Shown: piece by piece, positions 47,339-61,595 of the stretch
Layout of the letters: every line of letters begins with the position of its first letter
Numbering within the stretch: the first letter of the stretch is position 1
DNA from: Amoebidium appalachense
Taxonomy: Eukaryota; Ichthyosporea
Length of the DNA stretch: 64,000 nucleotides
Assembly (NCBI GenBank): GCA_963693365.1
Contig: CAVNZM010000013.1
Location: forward strand, 5,952,001-6,016,000
Direction of reading: 5' to 3'
The notes under the pieces: generated by a model
The model's database searches: none
Told to the model about the DNA's origin: nothing
The model's input: only the letters and a program-made list of their open reading frames with translations
Made by a program: the position numbers and the translations under genes

Positions 47339-47755
47339 GGGGAGGGTGGGTCGGTTGACCAACAGAACGAACCCTACGGCTCACTCGGACCCTATTGCCG
47401 ATCAGTTGTTACCTAAGCGATAGAGACGAACCACCTGCAGAGCAAGGTGCCACCCGGATGGAAAACCGCAGCAAGTACCATGATGCGAGCATACACACAC
47501 GAAAGAAACCCAATCTCAATGTGACATTCATAGTAAAACATGTGTGTCCAACTTGGCACATGCATCATGATGATCAGAGCATATCTTAAAATAACACGTG
47601 CAGCCACGCTCAACACATGAATAGTTCACACAGTCTTGCAGAACCCATCCCATCAAGTTGGCACCAACCATGTCCACATGTCCCCACACCCACCCACCCA
47701 GCCCACACCAAGAACTTTGATATATTTTCTAGATCTGCACCGTCACCTCCATGCT

Positions 47756-47972
47756 ATATATAGCTAGGTGCCTGCTCTCTTGTGCCACCGCGCCTCTGGC
47801 TCACTCAACCTCTGTGGCGTGCCCCCCCCCCCCCTCCCCCCCCCCCGCCGGGCCCCCGGGCCCCCCGGGGACCATGGCCAGTCAGTTGTCACCGGCGGAC
47901 AGGCTGCTTGCCTCCTATTGGCCATGCATGCAGTCTGTTACGACTCTCCAAGGCTGCCTTCTATCAAGCCAC
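47756..47972 (+). other. Possible promoter and first coding exon cut by a LINE insertion
   Basis: CTATATATAG near 47755-47764 is followed at 47875 by an ATG in a good context (gaccATGGCC). The frame starts MASQLSPADRLLASYWPCMQ and runs 33 codons to a stop at about 47972. LINE sequence starts within about 30 bases after. The peptide is not recognised, and this may be chance. Confidence 0.2.
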
Positions 47973-47989
47973 TGATGCCGCCTAATATG

Positions 47990-49472
47990 ATATAGGCTAG
48001 CGCAATGCTTGTCTGGACCCACAGGGGCCATGCTTGGGAACGTGTGGATAAACGAGCTGCTTCGCGCTGTTGGATATACTGGGATACACAATCACGGGAT
48101 GAGAAGGTTTCCTTTGGCCAACTGCATACCCGCCGTGTACCGGGTCTCCTTTTTGCGGACGATATTGTTCTTTGTTCCTTAACCGAAGGTGTCATGCACC
48201 AGATGCTTCGTCAGGTGGATCAATGGTGCACCGAGAATCTCATGACAGTCGGAATTGCAAAGTGTGCTACTTTTCCGAAAAACGCTTCCTTTCGATTGGC
48301 CGGTCTTCCTATTCCTGTTCAGAGCACCTGTGACTATTTGGGTATTCCTTTTACTGCACGGGGTATTGATTTCCGCAAGCTCCTCACGGCACGGATCGCT
48401 CGTGCGAAGGGTAAGCTTCACATCGTGTCAAATATGTTTCAACGGGAGTCTGTGATCCATCCTGCGAACCTTCTTCTCTACTATAAAACTTTTTTACGGC
48501 CGACTTTCGAATATGGACTTCCGCTATTGGCCCGCGCCCCACCTCGTGAGGCGGCCGTGGCGCTGAAAGAGTTCGACGATTTTCAGGGTACTGCGCTACG
48601 CACTTTGTTTCGTACTCGGTTTGTGCCTCCCTTAATCAGTATGTTTGGATTGTTGTCTGCTGTTTGTCGTATGGAGGAATTGTCTCTTCGTTTTTGTTTT
48701 CATTTAGTTAGGATACCTGATGGTCACCCTCTTTATGCTTTCTTTCCCCCCCTCCCTCCATCCCTCTTTCCCCCCGATTCACCAACGCTACTTCAGAATC
48801 TGAATGTCCTCAGCCTACCCTCTTTCAACCTGATTCTTCCTCTCGCTATCTCACTCCCTCTTTCTTTTCTCTTCCCGTTTTTTCTGCCTTTTCGCGTTAT
48901 TACCATACGCAGCATAAGTTTCTTTCTCGTTCTGATAGAGAAATCAAAGGTAAAACTCAGTCGGCATGTGTTATGTTCCTTAGTAGGCAACACCGTACTG
49001 ATCATTATCGCTTTTTGGGAGCTTTGGCAGGATATATTTCTCCTGCTGTACAGTATGGATACCACCCAGCTAGTAGATAAGTCTGTATGGTGCTCTGATG
49101 TTGATATTGCCTGGGAAGTTGTGCAGTGGCGTTGTAATTTTTGTTTTTATCGCCGCTGGTGCCACTTTTGTGCTGAACTTTTTAATCGCAAGCATGTTGA
49201 TAGGTGTGAGTTTTTATGTCGCGTTTTACCTCTTTCCCTACGGGTGTCTGCTACACTGGCTGGCAATGTGACCACTTTAGACTTTTTGTTGAAATTCTGT
49301 TGGTCGTCGACGTCACATTGAGTATTTATATGATTTTCACACAGTGTTCAGGTATCTCAGAGTATGCACTTGTTACTGGATAACTCGGGAAGTTTTTTTT
49401 ATTGTCTTCTCAGTATGCCGTGCATACTTGCATATCTTTCTGTCGAATAAATCCAGTCAAAAGAAAAAAAAA
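47990..49472 (+). mobile_element. LINE fragment: reverse transcriptase with FADD box, zinc knuckle and A-tail
   Basis: A 438-codon frame (first ATG 48005, stop at 49319-49321) begins inside the reverse transcriptase palm. LLFADDIVL at 48146-48172 holds the catalytic FADD box. YLGIPF, FEYGLPLLA and a thumb region follow. The C-terminus has CHFC-x7-H-x3-C (about 49160-49207), like the terminal zinc knuckle of many LINEs. AATAAA at 49446-49451 and an A-rich tail at 49459-49472 mark the 3' end. The copy lacks the endonuclease and most of the RT, so it cannot move by itself. It shares FGL/YGL and EYGLPLLA landmarks with the 1.5-2.8 kb copy, but its frame is intact across that site. The clade is not identified. 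Confidence 0.85.
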
Positions 49473-49489
49473 GGTTTCAATGTTATGCC

Positions 49490-49770
49490 CCAGGCACACT
49501 TGAGATATTGCCAGTAGATGATACTGCTGCAGAGGATATACTTGGATATCGATACACATATGCGATATATTGTCAGTATGTACTCTGTACTGCAGTACTG
49601 CTGCAGAGGATATACTTGGATACACACGCATATGCGACATATTGGCAATATGTAAATTATGGCTGCAGAGGATATACTTGGATACACATACATGAGATAT
49701 TTCCCAAGATGATACTGCAGCAAAGGATATACTTGGATGTCAATAGATGATACCGCAGCAGGGATATATT
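49490..49770. repeat. Interspersed tandem repeat with core CTGCAGAGGATATACTTGGAT
   Basis: The core (gcagaggatatacttggat with minor changes) occurs about five times, 60-75 bases apart, with related flanks (atgcgatatattgtcagtat and similar). It starts about 20 bases after the LINE A-tail. Confidence 0.82.
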
Positions 49771-49954
49771 TAATTTGGAAAACAGACATTCTTGCTTACA
49801 TCTACAATATTTGTAAGGTATGCGGGCACAGCACTACCATGTTGGTCTGAGGATGAATATCAACTATTTCACCTATATGTTATCCAACGGTTTTGCGCGG
49901 AGCGCTACTAAAAAAAGTTATTGTTCTGAATTTTTTTTTAGTGATTGGTTGCGG

Positions 49955-49983
49955 TTCGCCATCCAATCAATTTCGATGGCGAA
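49955..49983. repeat. Inverted repeat TTCGCCATC / GATGGCGAA
   Basis: Nine-base perfect arms around an 11-base loop that contains CCAAT; an ATTGG lies just upstream. Confidence 0.75.
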
Positions 49984-50164
49984 TTCCAGGTAATCCCTTC
50001 ATATCATCAAATCGATCAAGAGCACGGCGGTGTTTCTAGATGGCCGTGATCAAGAGTAAGATGCTGAATGCACGCGTACATGCGCACGGCGCAGCCAGTG
50101 TACGTACGGCGCCGCGTGAGAGTCTTTCAAAGTGCCCTATCAACTTAGTACGTCTCCCCTCCAC

Positions 50165-50183
50165 CAACACTACCCCCCCCCCC

Positions 50184-50222
<39 letters not shown>

Positions 50223-50257
50223 CCCTCCTCTCCCCCCCCCCCCCCCCCCCCCCCGGC
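50165..50257. repeat. Oligo(dC) tracts
   Basis: Two C-runs separated by a short CT-rich piece. No gene is seen from 49773 to 50390. Confidence 0.85.
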
Positions 50258-50389
50258 CCCCCCGCTCCCCCAAACATGTACATAACCCGGCACAGTGTCA
50301 CGTGCACGTGCACACTGTACCTGATATGAACAACATACCCACGCGCACACACACGGACACATCCAGAAATATTTACGTGCACACGTGGT

Positions 50390-50815
50390 TTATGAAGTTT
50401 TCGTCTGTACCTTCCGTCTGTATGATGTGTTGTCTGTACATGTACCTTAGAAATTCCGTCTGTATGATGTGTCTGTAGCTTATTTGATAAGGTCTTTTGC
50501 CTGTACCTTCCGTCTGTATAATGTGTTTGTAACCTTTTTTTTTAACTTTCCGTCTGTACCTTCCGTCTGTATGATGTGATTGTAACTTATTTATAAGGTC
50601 TTTCAACTGTACCTTCCGTCTGTATAATGTGTTTCTCGTCCGTACCTTCCGTCTGTATGATGTGTTTGTAAAATATCTATTAACTTCTCGTCTGTACCTT
50701 CCGTCTGTATGATGTGTTTGTAACTTGTTTATCAAATTCTGGTCTGTACCTTCCGTCTGTATGATGTGTTTGTAACTTCTTTATAAACATTTCGTATGCC
50801 TTACCTTCCGTTAGT
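50390..50815. repeat. ~55-60 bp tandem repeat with core GTACCTTCCGTCTGTATGATG
   Basis: The core accttccgtctgtat(g/a)atgtg occurs about eight times, separated by AT-rich spacers such as tttgtaacttatttataagg. Units differ by indels and substitutions. Confidence 0.9.
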
Positions 50816-50869
50816 TAACCCTAATAACGTGTTTGTACCTTCGGGCACAAGAATTTATGCATGCTGGCG

Positions 50870-51317
50870 CAACGGCCAAGCGAGCGAGTGAGATCGGGCA
50901 TTTCAATAATACTATGGGATATGATGCACATGCATTACTGTGGCATGATGCAGTACTGCTAATGCAAAGGCATTGAATGCACACATTGCAATTCTTATTG
51001 AAGTGGCATAAAAAATCATTGAACGTTATTAAAGTAAATAGTTGGTCAGGTGTAAATATAAAATGGGGTCTTGGAGGTGACTTTGACAAGACCATACGAG
51101 AAAAACCTATATAGGATCATATTGCCAGGATAGTATGAAAAGGCTCGGGTGAGAATGCTGGGGGCAAAAACTGGGAAGGGGAGGGGGGATTGAAAAGGGG
51201 GGGAGGGGGGAGGTTTGTGTGTGTGTGTGCGTGTGTACGTGTGTGGATGTGTGCATGTGTGTACGTGTGTGGATGTGTGCATGTGTACACGTGTGCGGAT
51301 GTGTGCATGTGCACACG

Positions 51318-51402
<85 letters not shown>

Positions 51403-51689
51403 ACGGTGAGGGCCCAGAGAGTGGGGTGGGTGGTGGTGGGGGGGGGGGGGGGGGAGGGCAGGGGATTCACTCTGCAACTCTGGTGGATGAGGGGGAGGAA
51501 GAGAGGACAGAAAGAGAGGGTAGTGAATGGAGGTTGCAAGAAGGCCCGGGGGGGGGGGGAGGGGGGGGGAGGGGGGGGGGGGGGGCGGTTTGGCTTCTGG
51601 GTGCTTCTGTTGGTTTCAAGAGGAAGACGGTGGTCTGGGAGGGTTGGGGGGGTGGAAGGTCATTGTCGTATGTGTGCATGTGTGTGTGT

Positions 51690-51750
<61 letters not shown>

Positions 51751-52159
51751 AAGGTGAGGGCCCAGGGAGTGGAGAGGGGGGGGGGGGGGGGGGGGGAGGG
51801 GATTCACTCTGCAACGTCAGGCTGTAGCTGGCCTTTTAGATGACATAGAATATCCGGGGGATATGGCCAGTTTTATTATCCTTTGGGCCTTCCTCCCTCT
51901 GTGTATCCGTCATAAACTAGTACATTAAATCACAGTATGATATTGAGATACGATGCCCATAGTAACTCCTTTCACCGGGAGAGCTACTGTACCACTCAGT
52001 CTGCTAGCCTCTGAGTATGTGGATGGTCCGAACGCCCCACCAACCACTGGTGGGGGATGGGGAGCTCCGAGAGTGACCTGGGGAGGGAGGGAGGAAGGGG
52101 GCACTCGAGGAGAGGGGTGGGGAGGGATTCAATCAGCAACTTAGCTGGCTGGTCCGTCT

Positions 52160-52213
<54 letters not shown>

Positions 52214-53105
52214 GGGGGGGGGGGGGAGGGGGGGGGGGGGGGGGGCACATGATGGTTTTGTTAATTTTTTCTTTTTCTCTCTTTCAAGATACCGTTGTAA
52301 CTTACTGTAGTTTTTTGCAGTATCTTTCGGGCATACAAATACAATTAAAGTGAAATCATCGGAAGTAACTCAGTGGTCAGGTGTAAAGAATAGAACGTGG
52401 TCCTGGAGGTGACTGACATCATCACAAGAAATAAAACCAATAAGTGGAAAGCATGATAGTATGAAAGGGCTCGGGTGGAAATGGGGGGGGGGAAGGGGGA
52501 AGAGAGGGGGTGGGGGGAGGGGGGAGGTGAAGCTGCGGGGGTACAGTAGGGGATGAAACTTTGGGGGGGGGGGGGGGGGGGGGGGGAGGGGGGGGGGAGG
52601 GGGGGGGGGGGGTGAACCGTGATCAGAATTATCGATTCGATTGACTATAACAGACCCCCAGAGCAAGCCAAAACACTAAGCATACATACAAAAAACAGTC
52701 ATTCGTAGACAAAAGGCAGCACACACAAAGGATATACCCCCCCCCCCCCCCCCCCCCCGGGGCTCTCCCCAAACTCTGATCAAAAGGCCCTGCCCAAAAT
52801 GTAGCCACACACGCCGCACACACACTGCTATCACGATGGCAGCCATACTAGTGCATATATTAACTTGCAGCAGCATCACCACATCACACGACATGAGATT
52901 CACCATAAAATAACACCGGTATCCCCCTTAGAGCATAGGTAAAAACCGTTGCTTACAGGTAAAATACAGTTACTCTGATAGTGCAGGTGAATTACAGTAA
53001 CCGTGACCCCTCCACATGTTCATTCAAGAGGAATAGGGGCATAGAGCATTAAATATGGGTGGCAGAGCCACGGAATACCGGGTACAGAACCATTAAATAT
53101 AGGTG

Positions 53106-53186
<81 letters not shown>

Positions 53187-53480
53187 ACGGTGTGTGTGTG
53201 TGTGTGTGTGTATGTTTGTAACTACGGGCATACAAATGCTTGTACAGTCAGCTGCCGTGCATACCCGACCAAGCGAGTGAGACCAGGCATTTTCAATATG
53301 AAATCGGATGTGGGATATGGACCACGTGCACATGTACACCGTGTCACGCATGCAGTTAGTTAGTATAATACTGACACATGCAATGCACAGCCACAGCCAT
53401 TGAATGCATGCATCAGTAAAATTACATATTCATTCATGCTGAAGGTGTGTAAATAAATAAATTCATAAATGAAGCTTTTT
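50870..53480. repeat. Dispersed repeat family, diverged copies between (GT)n and G-runs
   Basis: Three pairs of related segments are visible. (a) ggtcaggtgtaaa...ggaggtgact...agtatgaaa-ggctcgggtg at 51037-51170 and 52374-52490. (b) gcgagtgaga-c-ggcattt-caata with downstream similarity at 50880-51010 and 53270-53430. (c) (GT)n followed by ggtgagggcccag-gagtgg, a G-run and gattcactctgcaac at 51330-51480, 51680-51815 and, weaker, 52070-52145. The set looks like overlapping duplications of a larger repeat. No coding capacity is seen. Confidence 0.65.
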
Positions 53481-55250
<1,770 letters not shown>

Positions 55251-55489
55251 TTTATTGTCTTAACAAACGTGATCATACAAAACACAGCAATGGCATATAC
55301 ACATGCATGATGGCCGGCGGACATATACATACACACACACACGGACGTTCGGGCCTACACACCTGCAGACCTGTGGACCTACCTCTTCGCCCCCCCCCTC
55401 CCCCCCCCCCCCACCACCACCACACACACACACCTACGCACCTGCTGACCTACGCACCTAGGCACCACACACCTACGCACCTACACATC

Positions 55490-55615
55490 TACGTACCCAC
55501 ACACCTACGCACCCACACACCTACGCACCCACACACCTACGCACCCACACGCCTACGCACCCACACGCCTACGCACCCACACACCTACACACCCACACAC
55601 CTACGCACCTGCGGA
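55490..55615. repeat. 16-bp minisatellite CCTACGCACCCACACA
   Basis: About eight copies, some with G or A changes at one or two positions, lie next to GACCTACGCACCTG variants. Confidence 0.88.
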
Positions 55616-55659
55616 CCCACAGACCTACACACCTGTGGACCTGTGGACATGCGTACATC

Positions 55660-55701
<42 letters not shown>

Positions 55702-55882
55702 TGCCCCTCCCCGCCCCCGCTCCCAGGCTCCCATTTTCGTTCACCCTCCAGACTAGGTAACATGCTCCATGTTCTGACTGTACGTACCATCAACCGGATC
55801 TACCTATGGAATTGCGCAATAACTTGATGTCCATGACCTATCCCCCCCCCCCCTCCCCCCTCACCACCCACCTGGCCATCAA

Positions 55883-55914
<32 letters not shown>

Positions 55915-55960
55915 TATCCCCCCTTCAAACTCCCTACCGAACTTCGAGTCAGTACACACA
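55590..55960. repeat. Segmental duplication, copy 1 (copy 2 at 56850-57180)
   Basis: Shared order in both copies: gacctgcggacatgcg-like text, a C-run, ccagactaggtaacat, tgttctgac-gtaccatcaac, ggatctacct, ttgcgca-aacttgatgtcc, another C-run and ctaccgaacttcgag. The copies differ by substitutions and run lengths. Confidence 0.8.
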
Positions 55961-56001
55961 TGCTAAATCACGAACGCATCAGTCTTACTGTGCAGTGCCG
56001 C

Positions 56002-56034
<33 letters not shown>

Positions 56035-56119
56035 CCCCTCTCAACCACCACCACCACCACCACCACCACCACCCACCCAAAACAATATTAATATTTAAAT
56101 TTAACTGTATTAATTGTAA

Positions 56120-56125
56120 TACTAT

Positions 56126-56167
<42 letters not shown>

Positions 56168-56214
56168 CGTGCACGTGTGCGTATGTAGTAGTACATGCAT
56201 GGGTCACACACACA

Positions 56215-56304
<90 letters not shown>

Positions 56305-56414
56305 CGTGTGTGTGTGTATGTTGGGGAGGTGTGTGTGTGCATATGTGTGTGTGTGTGTGTGAGCGTGCGTGCTTGTGTGTGTGTGTGTGTATCAAACCCC
56401 ATCCCCCCCCCCCC

Positions 56415-56453
<39 letters not shown>

Positions 56454-56630
56454 ACACACACCCTGCCCCCCTGCCCCCCCCCCCCCTCTCTCCCCCCCCC
56501 CCCCCCCCCCCCCCCCCCCCGACAAAAAAAACAAACAAACAAACAAACAAACAAACACGTACACTACAGCCATTCAAGCACATGATAAGAAGCACACGTA
56601 CACACGTACACGTACACGTACACATACACG

Positions 56631-56728
<98 letters not shown>

Positions 56729-56850
56729 CTCACACACACTCACTCACACCCTACACGCTCACACCTGTAAGGCAATGAGAAGCATTCAATGGACCTGCCA
56801 AACAGTGAGGAACTATAATGAGAAAGAAACGGATGAAATGGAAGGTGCGG
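56120..56850. repeat. (GT)n, (CT)n, C/A composite, (CA)n; copy of 59060-59320 block
   Basis: (GT)n at 56127-56166, (CT)n at 56248-56293, a C-run then about 35 A at 56403-56451, and (CA)n at 56635-56725. The segment with gcacatgataag-agcacacgta, the (CA)n, cactcacaccctacac and atgagaaagaaac-gat recurs at 59060-59320. Confidence 0.85.
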
Positions 56851-57180
56851 ACCTACACACATACACACCTGCAGACCTGCAGACGTAAGGTTCGAGACCT
56901 GCGGACCTGAGGATCTGCGGACATGCGGTCGCCCCCCTCCCCCCCCCTCCCCTCCCCCCCCCCCCCCCCCCCCAACCCCCGGGCTCCCCTTTTCGTCCCC
57001 CTCCCAGACTAGGTAACATACTCAATGTTCTGACCGTACCATCAACAGGATCTACCTACGGACTTGCGCAACAACTTGATGTCCTAGAACTACAACCTCC
57101 CCCCCCCCCCCCCCCCCCCCCCCCCTCCATCGATTTCTCCACCCCCCTCCGCCCCTATCCCTACCGAACTTCGAGCAGTA
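56850..57180. repeat. Segmental duplication, copy 2
   Basis: See copy 1 at 55590-55960. This copy ends in ccctaccgaacttcgagcag at the left edge of the GAAGCAAA array. Confidence 0.8.
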
Positions 57181-57341
57181 AAAGCATAGAGGCCAAGAAG
57201 CAACGAAGCAAGGAGCCAAAAGTTTGTGTGAGTGTGTGGGCGTGGGTGCGTGGAAGGGTTGAGGTGGGGGGGAGAGGGGGGGAGGGGGGGGGGGGAGGAG
57301 AGAATCGAAGCAAAGAAACAAGGAAGCAAGGAAGCAAAAGA

Positions 57342-57402
<61 letters not shown>

Positions 57403-57494
57403 GGGGGGGGGGGAGGGGGGGCAGGGGGAGGGGGGGGGGTCAAAGCAAAGAAGCAAAGAAGCCAAGAAGCAACGAACGAAAAGATTGTGTATGT

Positions 57495-57525
<31 letters not shown>

Positions 57526-57817
57526 GGGGGGGGGGAGAGGGGATGGGAGAGAAGACGGGGATAAAAGCATAGAAGCCATGAAGCCAAGAAGCCAAGAAGC
57601 AACGAAGCAAGGGGCCAAAAAGTTTGTGTGCGTGTGTGCGTGGAAGGGTTGAGATGGGGAGGAAGGGGGAGGGGGGAGGAGGAGGAAAGGGTGGGGGATC
57701 AAAGCAAAGAAGCAAAGAAGTAAAGAAACAAAGAAGCAAATAAGCAAATAAGCAAAGAAGTAAAGAAGTAAAAGCAATGAAGCAACGAACCAAAAGACTG
57801 TGTATGTGTGTGTGTCT

Positions 57818-57851
<34 letters not shown>

Positions 57852-58143
57852 TGTGGGGGGAGGGGGAGGGAGGGGGGACAGAGACCAAATCAACGAAGCA
57901 AAGAAGCAAAGAGGCAACCAACGAACAGATTTCGTGTGCGTGTGTGTGTGTGTGCGCGCGCGTGTGTGTGTGTGTGTGGGGAGGGGGGGGGGGGGGGGGG
58001 ATAAAAACAAAGAAGCAAAGAAGCAAGGAAGCAAGGAACCAAAACATTGTGTGTGTGTATGTGGGGAGGGGGGGGGATAAAAGCAAGAGGCAAAGAAGCA
58101 AGAAAAGAAGCAAGGAAGCAAGGAAGCAACGAACGAAAAGATT

Positions 58144-58177
<34 letters not shown>

Positions 58178-58760
58178 GGGGGGGGGGGGGGGGGGGGATA
58201 AAAGCAAGGAAGCATAGAAGCAAAGAAGCAACGAAAAGGAACCAAAAGATTGTGCGTGTGTGTGTGTAGGGGGGGGAGAGGGATCAAAGCAAAGAAGCAA
58301 AGAAGCAAAGAAGCAAAGAAGCAAAGAATCAAAGAAGTAAAAAAGTAAAAGCAATGAAACAACGAACCAAAAGGCTGTGTGTGTGTGAGGGGGAGGGGGG
58401 GGGGGGGGGGGGGGGGGGGGATCAAAGCAAAGAAGCCAAGAAGCAAAGAAGCAACAAACGAAAAAAATCTGTGTGTGTTTTTTCTTTTGGGGGAGGAGGA
58501 AGGGGGGGGGGGAGGGGGGAGGGGGGATAAAAGCAAACACGCAACGAAGCAACGAAGCAACGAAGCAAGGAACCAAAAGAATGTGTATGTGGTGTGTGTG
58601 TGTGTTGGGGGGGGGGGGGGGGGGGGGGGAGGGGGGGGAGAGGGGGGGGGGGGGGGGGAGGGGATCAAAGCAAAGAAGCAAAGAGGCAAAGAAGCAACGA
58701 ACCAAAAATTTGTGTGTGGGGGGCTGGGGTGATGTGGGGGGGAGGGGGGGGGGGGTGCAA
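57180..58760. repeat. Compound satellite: [GAAGCAAA]n - AAAAGATTGTG(TG)n - G-run, ~11 units
   Basis: Units of about 90-160 bases repeat a fixed order: several GAAGCAAA-type octamers, aacgaaccaaaagattgtg, a (GT)n, a G-run of variable length and atcaaag or ataaaagc. Shorter copies recur at 59990-60030 and 60340-60380. On the minus strand the array leaves a 570-codon frame of alternating hydrophobic (FFASLLLCF), poly-Pro and His/Thr blocks, which is a repeat translation. Confidence 0.92.
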
Positions 58761-59059
58761 TCAAAAACCAAGAAGTTCAACAAGCACATGCAACAAACTA
58801 ATCTAAGTGTACGTGCCTGATTTGATGAGAGGTGGGGAAGGCTGCTGCGGTTGAGATACCACAGCCACATGGCTGCTGCTGCTGCCGACTCCAGATATTG
58901 CACCTTAGGAAAGATGGTTAATAACAAACCATCAAACCATCAAACCCCCCCCTCCCCCCCCCCCCCCCCCCCCCCCCCTCGCCCCCCCAACACACAAAAC
59001 ACAACAACCCCCCCCCCCCCCGAAAAAAAAAAAAAACAAACAAAAAAAAACGCGTACAC

Positions 59060-59340
<281 letters not shown>

Positions 59341-59613
59341 GGGATGGATGATATTTGAGGTGCTTGTATGTGTGCACCCCCAGGGATGGGGAAAAAGGGG
59401 CGGGAGGGGAACGGTTAACAGGGGGAAGAAAAACGTTCAAATTGACAGCTAAGTCGGAATCCGGGGGGGGGGGGGGGAGGGAGGGGGGGGAGGGGGGGTC
59501 AACAGGAGGGAATATCCTAGTGAGGCCCTGTCTTGCTTGCTGGCTCTGTGGATCATGTGGTGCTGCTTGCACCCGTGGCACGTATGGCCGGAGACCTGCC
59601 GGGGTGTGCGGTG

Positions 59614-59708
59614 TAGGTTAGCACATGTCGATGTATCATACACAAAACATTAAACACATTACGTTAGCACATGCGGATGTATCATAACACACGACATTAA
59701 ACACATCA
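59614..59708. repeat. ~47-bp tandem duplication
   Basis: Two adjacent copies of gttagcacatg-cgatgtatca followed by taacac-acattaaacacat-ac, differing at a few positions. Confidence 0.85.
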
Positions 59709-60043
59709 CGTCCCCCCCCCCCCCCCCCCGGGGGGGGGGGAGGGGGTTGAGGAGGGACGGGGGTAGGAGGTGAGTAAGCGTCACATTGTTGTATTACAAA
59801 GCAAACGTCCAGGACACAGAGCTCAATATTTTTTGAGTAGCATACAGATATGATCATAAGCAGGGGGGCGTGGGGGGGCAGGGGGGAAAGGGGGGAGGTG
59901 GTCGGACCACAAACCACAAGCAGCAAACCATTGGGGGAGGAGGAAGAGGAGAGGAGGAGGAGGAGGAGGGGGGGGGGGGGGAGGAGCAGGGAAGCAAAGA
60001 AACAAAGAAGCAATCATGCAAAGGTTCGAGTGAGTAGTTCGGT

Positions 60044-60084
<41 letters not shown>

Positions 60085-60560
60085 GATGGGAAGGGGGACT
60101 CTGGGGGGAGGGGGGGGGGGGACCACAAACCACAAATCATAAACCACCGGGGAAGGGCTAGGGAGGAGGGGGGAGGAGGAGGGCGGCAGGGGAGGGACGG
60201 AGAGAGGGGGGGAGGGGACGCAAAACACAAACCACCAGGGAAGGGGAGGAGGAGAGGGGAGGGGGCGAGGGGGAGGGGAGGGGAGGGTGTTTGGAAGGAA
60301 GGGGGTGTGGGGGGAGGGGGGAGGGGATAAAAAGTTAAAAATCAGAGAAGGAAAGAACCAACGAAGCAAAGGCGTAAGTAAACCGGTGGGGTATGTGCGT
60401 GGGTAGGGGGGAGGGGGGGGAGGGGGACGGAACACAGACACAGCACAACCACAGATCTCAAACCACATACCACCGGGGAAGGAAGGGGAAGAAAGGCGGG
60501 CGGGCGGAGAGGAGGGGGGGGGGGGGGGGGAGGGGGGAGGGGGGGGGGGCAGGGAGGACG
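59709..60560. repeat. G-rich repeats with ACCACAAACCACCGGGGAAGG units
   Basis: The motif accacaaaccac(a/c)... followed by ggggaagg recurs near 59905, 60120, 60220 and 60450, between G/A-rich runs and a (GT)n at 60043-60081. No gene is seen. Confidence 0.75.
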
Positions 60561-61595
60561 ACTAAAACAGATAGGTCTCTCTTACCCCCCGATCGCTCAT
60601 GTACCCGCCCGTTCATCCCACACATGCCCTGCTCTGCCCTGGCTGTGTTAAATCGTTTCTGGCCTGCCTATTAACACAAATGTGCGGTGTTCGCTATAAG
60701 CTAGCGTAAATGGCATAGTCCTCTGTGTGACTATCCTCACCACTCGTGCATCCCTCTAAAAATCATCCTCTGTTCCGCTTCTGTCAATAATTTAACGGAA
60801 GCATGCCTAAATAAAAAGAAAACTGAAAGTATGATGTAGCAAAAAAAAAAATTACGGTTGCAGATTTGCTTTGTAAAAAAGATAGTCGACAAAACGTGGG
60901 TACTGTCCATATACTGCCACACTACAGTGAACATTTTTTTTTTTAAAAAACAAAAAAAACCATGGAACTTTCTGCAATGAAATGAAACAAACAAACTATT
61001 TGTGAAAGAATGGTGATGTGCACAACCGCCACAACGTTGCATGCGATTGGCTTACAACGTGCGCCAAAATTTCAATTTATTTGATTGGCTCCGTAATAAA
61101 GTGTAGAGTTGAAGGCTCCCAATCAAGAATACAAGTCCCGCACCAAAAGTGGCTCATTGTCCACGTACAAGACCCCATCGGTATGTATGCGCGCAGGTCC
61201 GCCGTAGGAAGAGCAGCAAAAAAAAATGAAAATACGTGTTTATAAAACAGCACAAACCGCCAAAATTATCAATTATATAATGTATTCATGACATTTTTGT
61301 ATTTTAATGCCCTTTAAGCAATGTTTTTAATCGATTTTAGCCTCCGACAAAAGGTAGGTATCTTGGCGCTGGAATTTGGTGAAATCTGGTGAAATCTGAC
61401 CTCAACCCTTCCACGGCCCTCTGAAAAAAAGACGGCCTGGATACACTACGTCATAAAATCGCATTCCATTGTGCTCGTGGTATTTCGATCCACTGGATTC
61501 CGGCCCTAAAACGAGATGTCGGCACAGAACATGTATGTTGTTGTTTTTCGTTTACGTCTCGCTTTTTTTGGTTCAAAGACGGAGACATCGGTAAC
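60561..61595. other. Intergenic upstream of the THAP gene
   Basis: AT-rich DNA without exons. An A-run at 60841-60851 and a T/A palindrome-like stretch at 60935-60958 are the only repeats. TACGTCAT at 61448-61455 is a CRE-like site about 145 bases before the THAP ATG. ATTGG and AATAAA occur near 61083-61100. No TATA box is seen in the last 200 bases. Confidence 0.45.

Noticed and set aside
57052-58764. 570-codon minus-strand hydrophobic ORF
   Set aside because: It is the translation of the GAAGCAAA/(GT)n/G-run satellite; no start context or unique sequence supports a gene.
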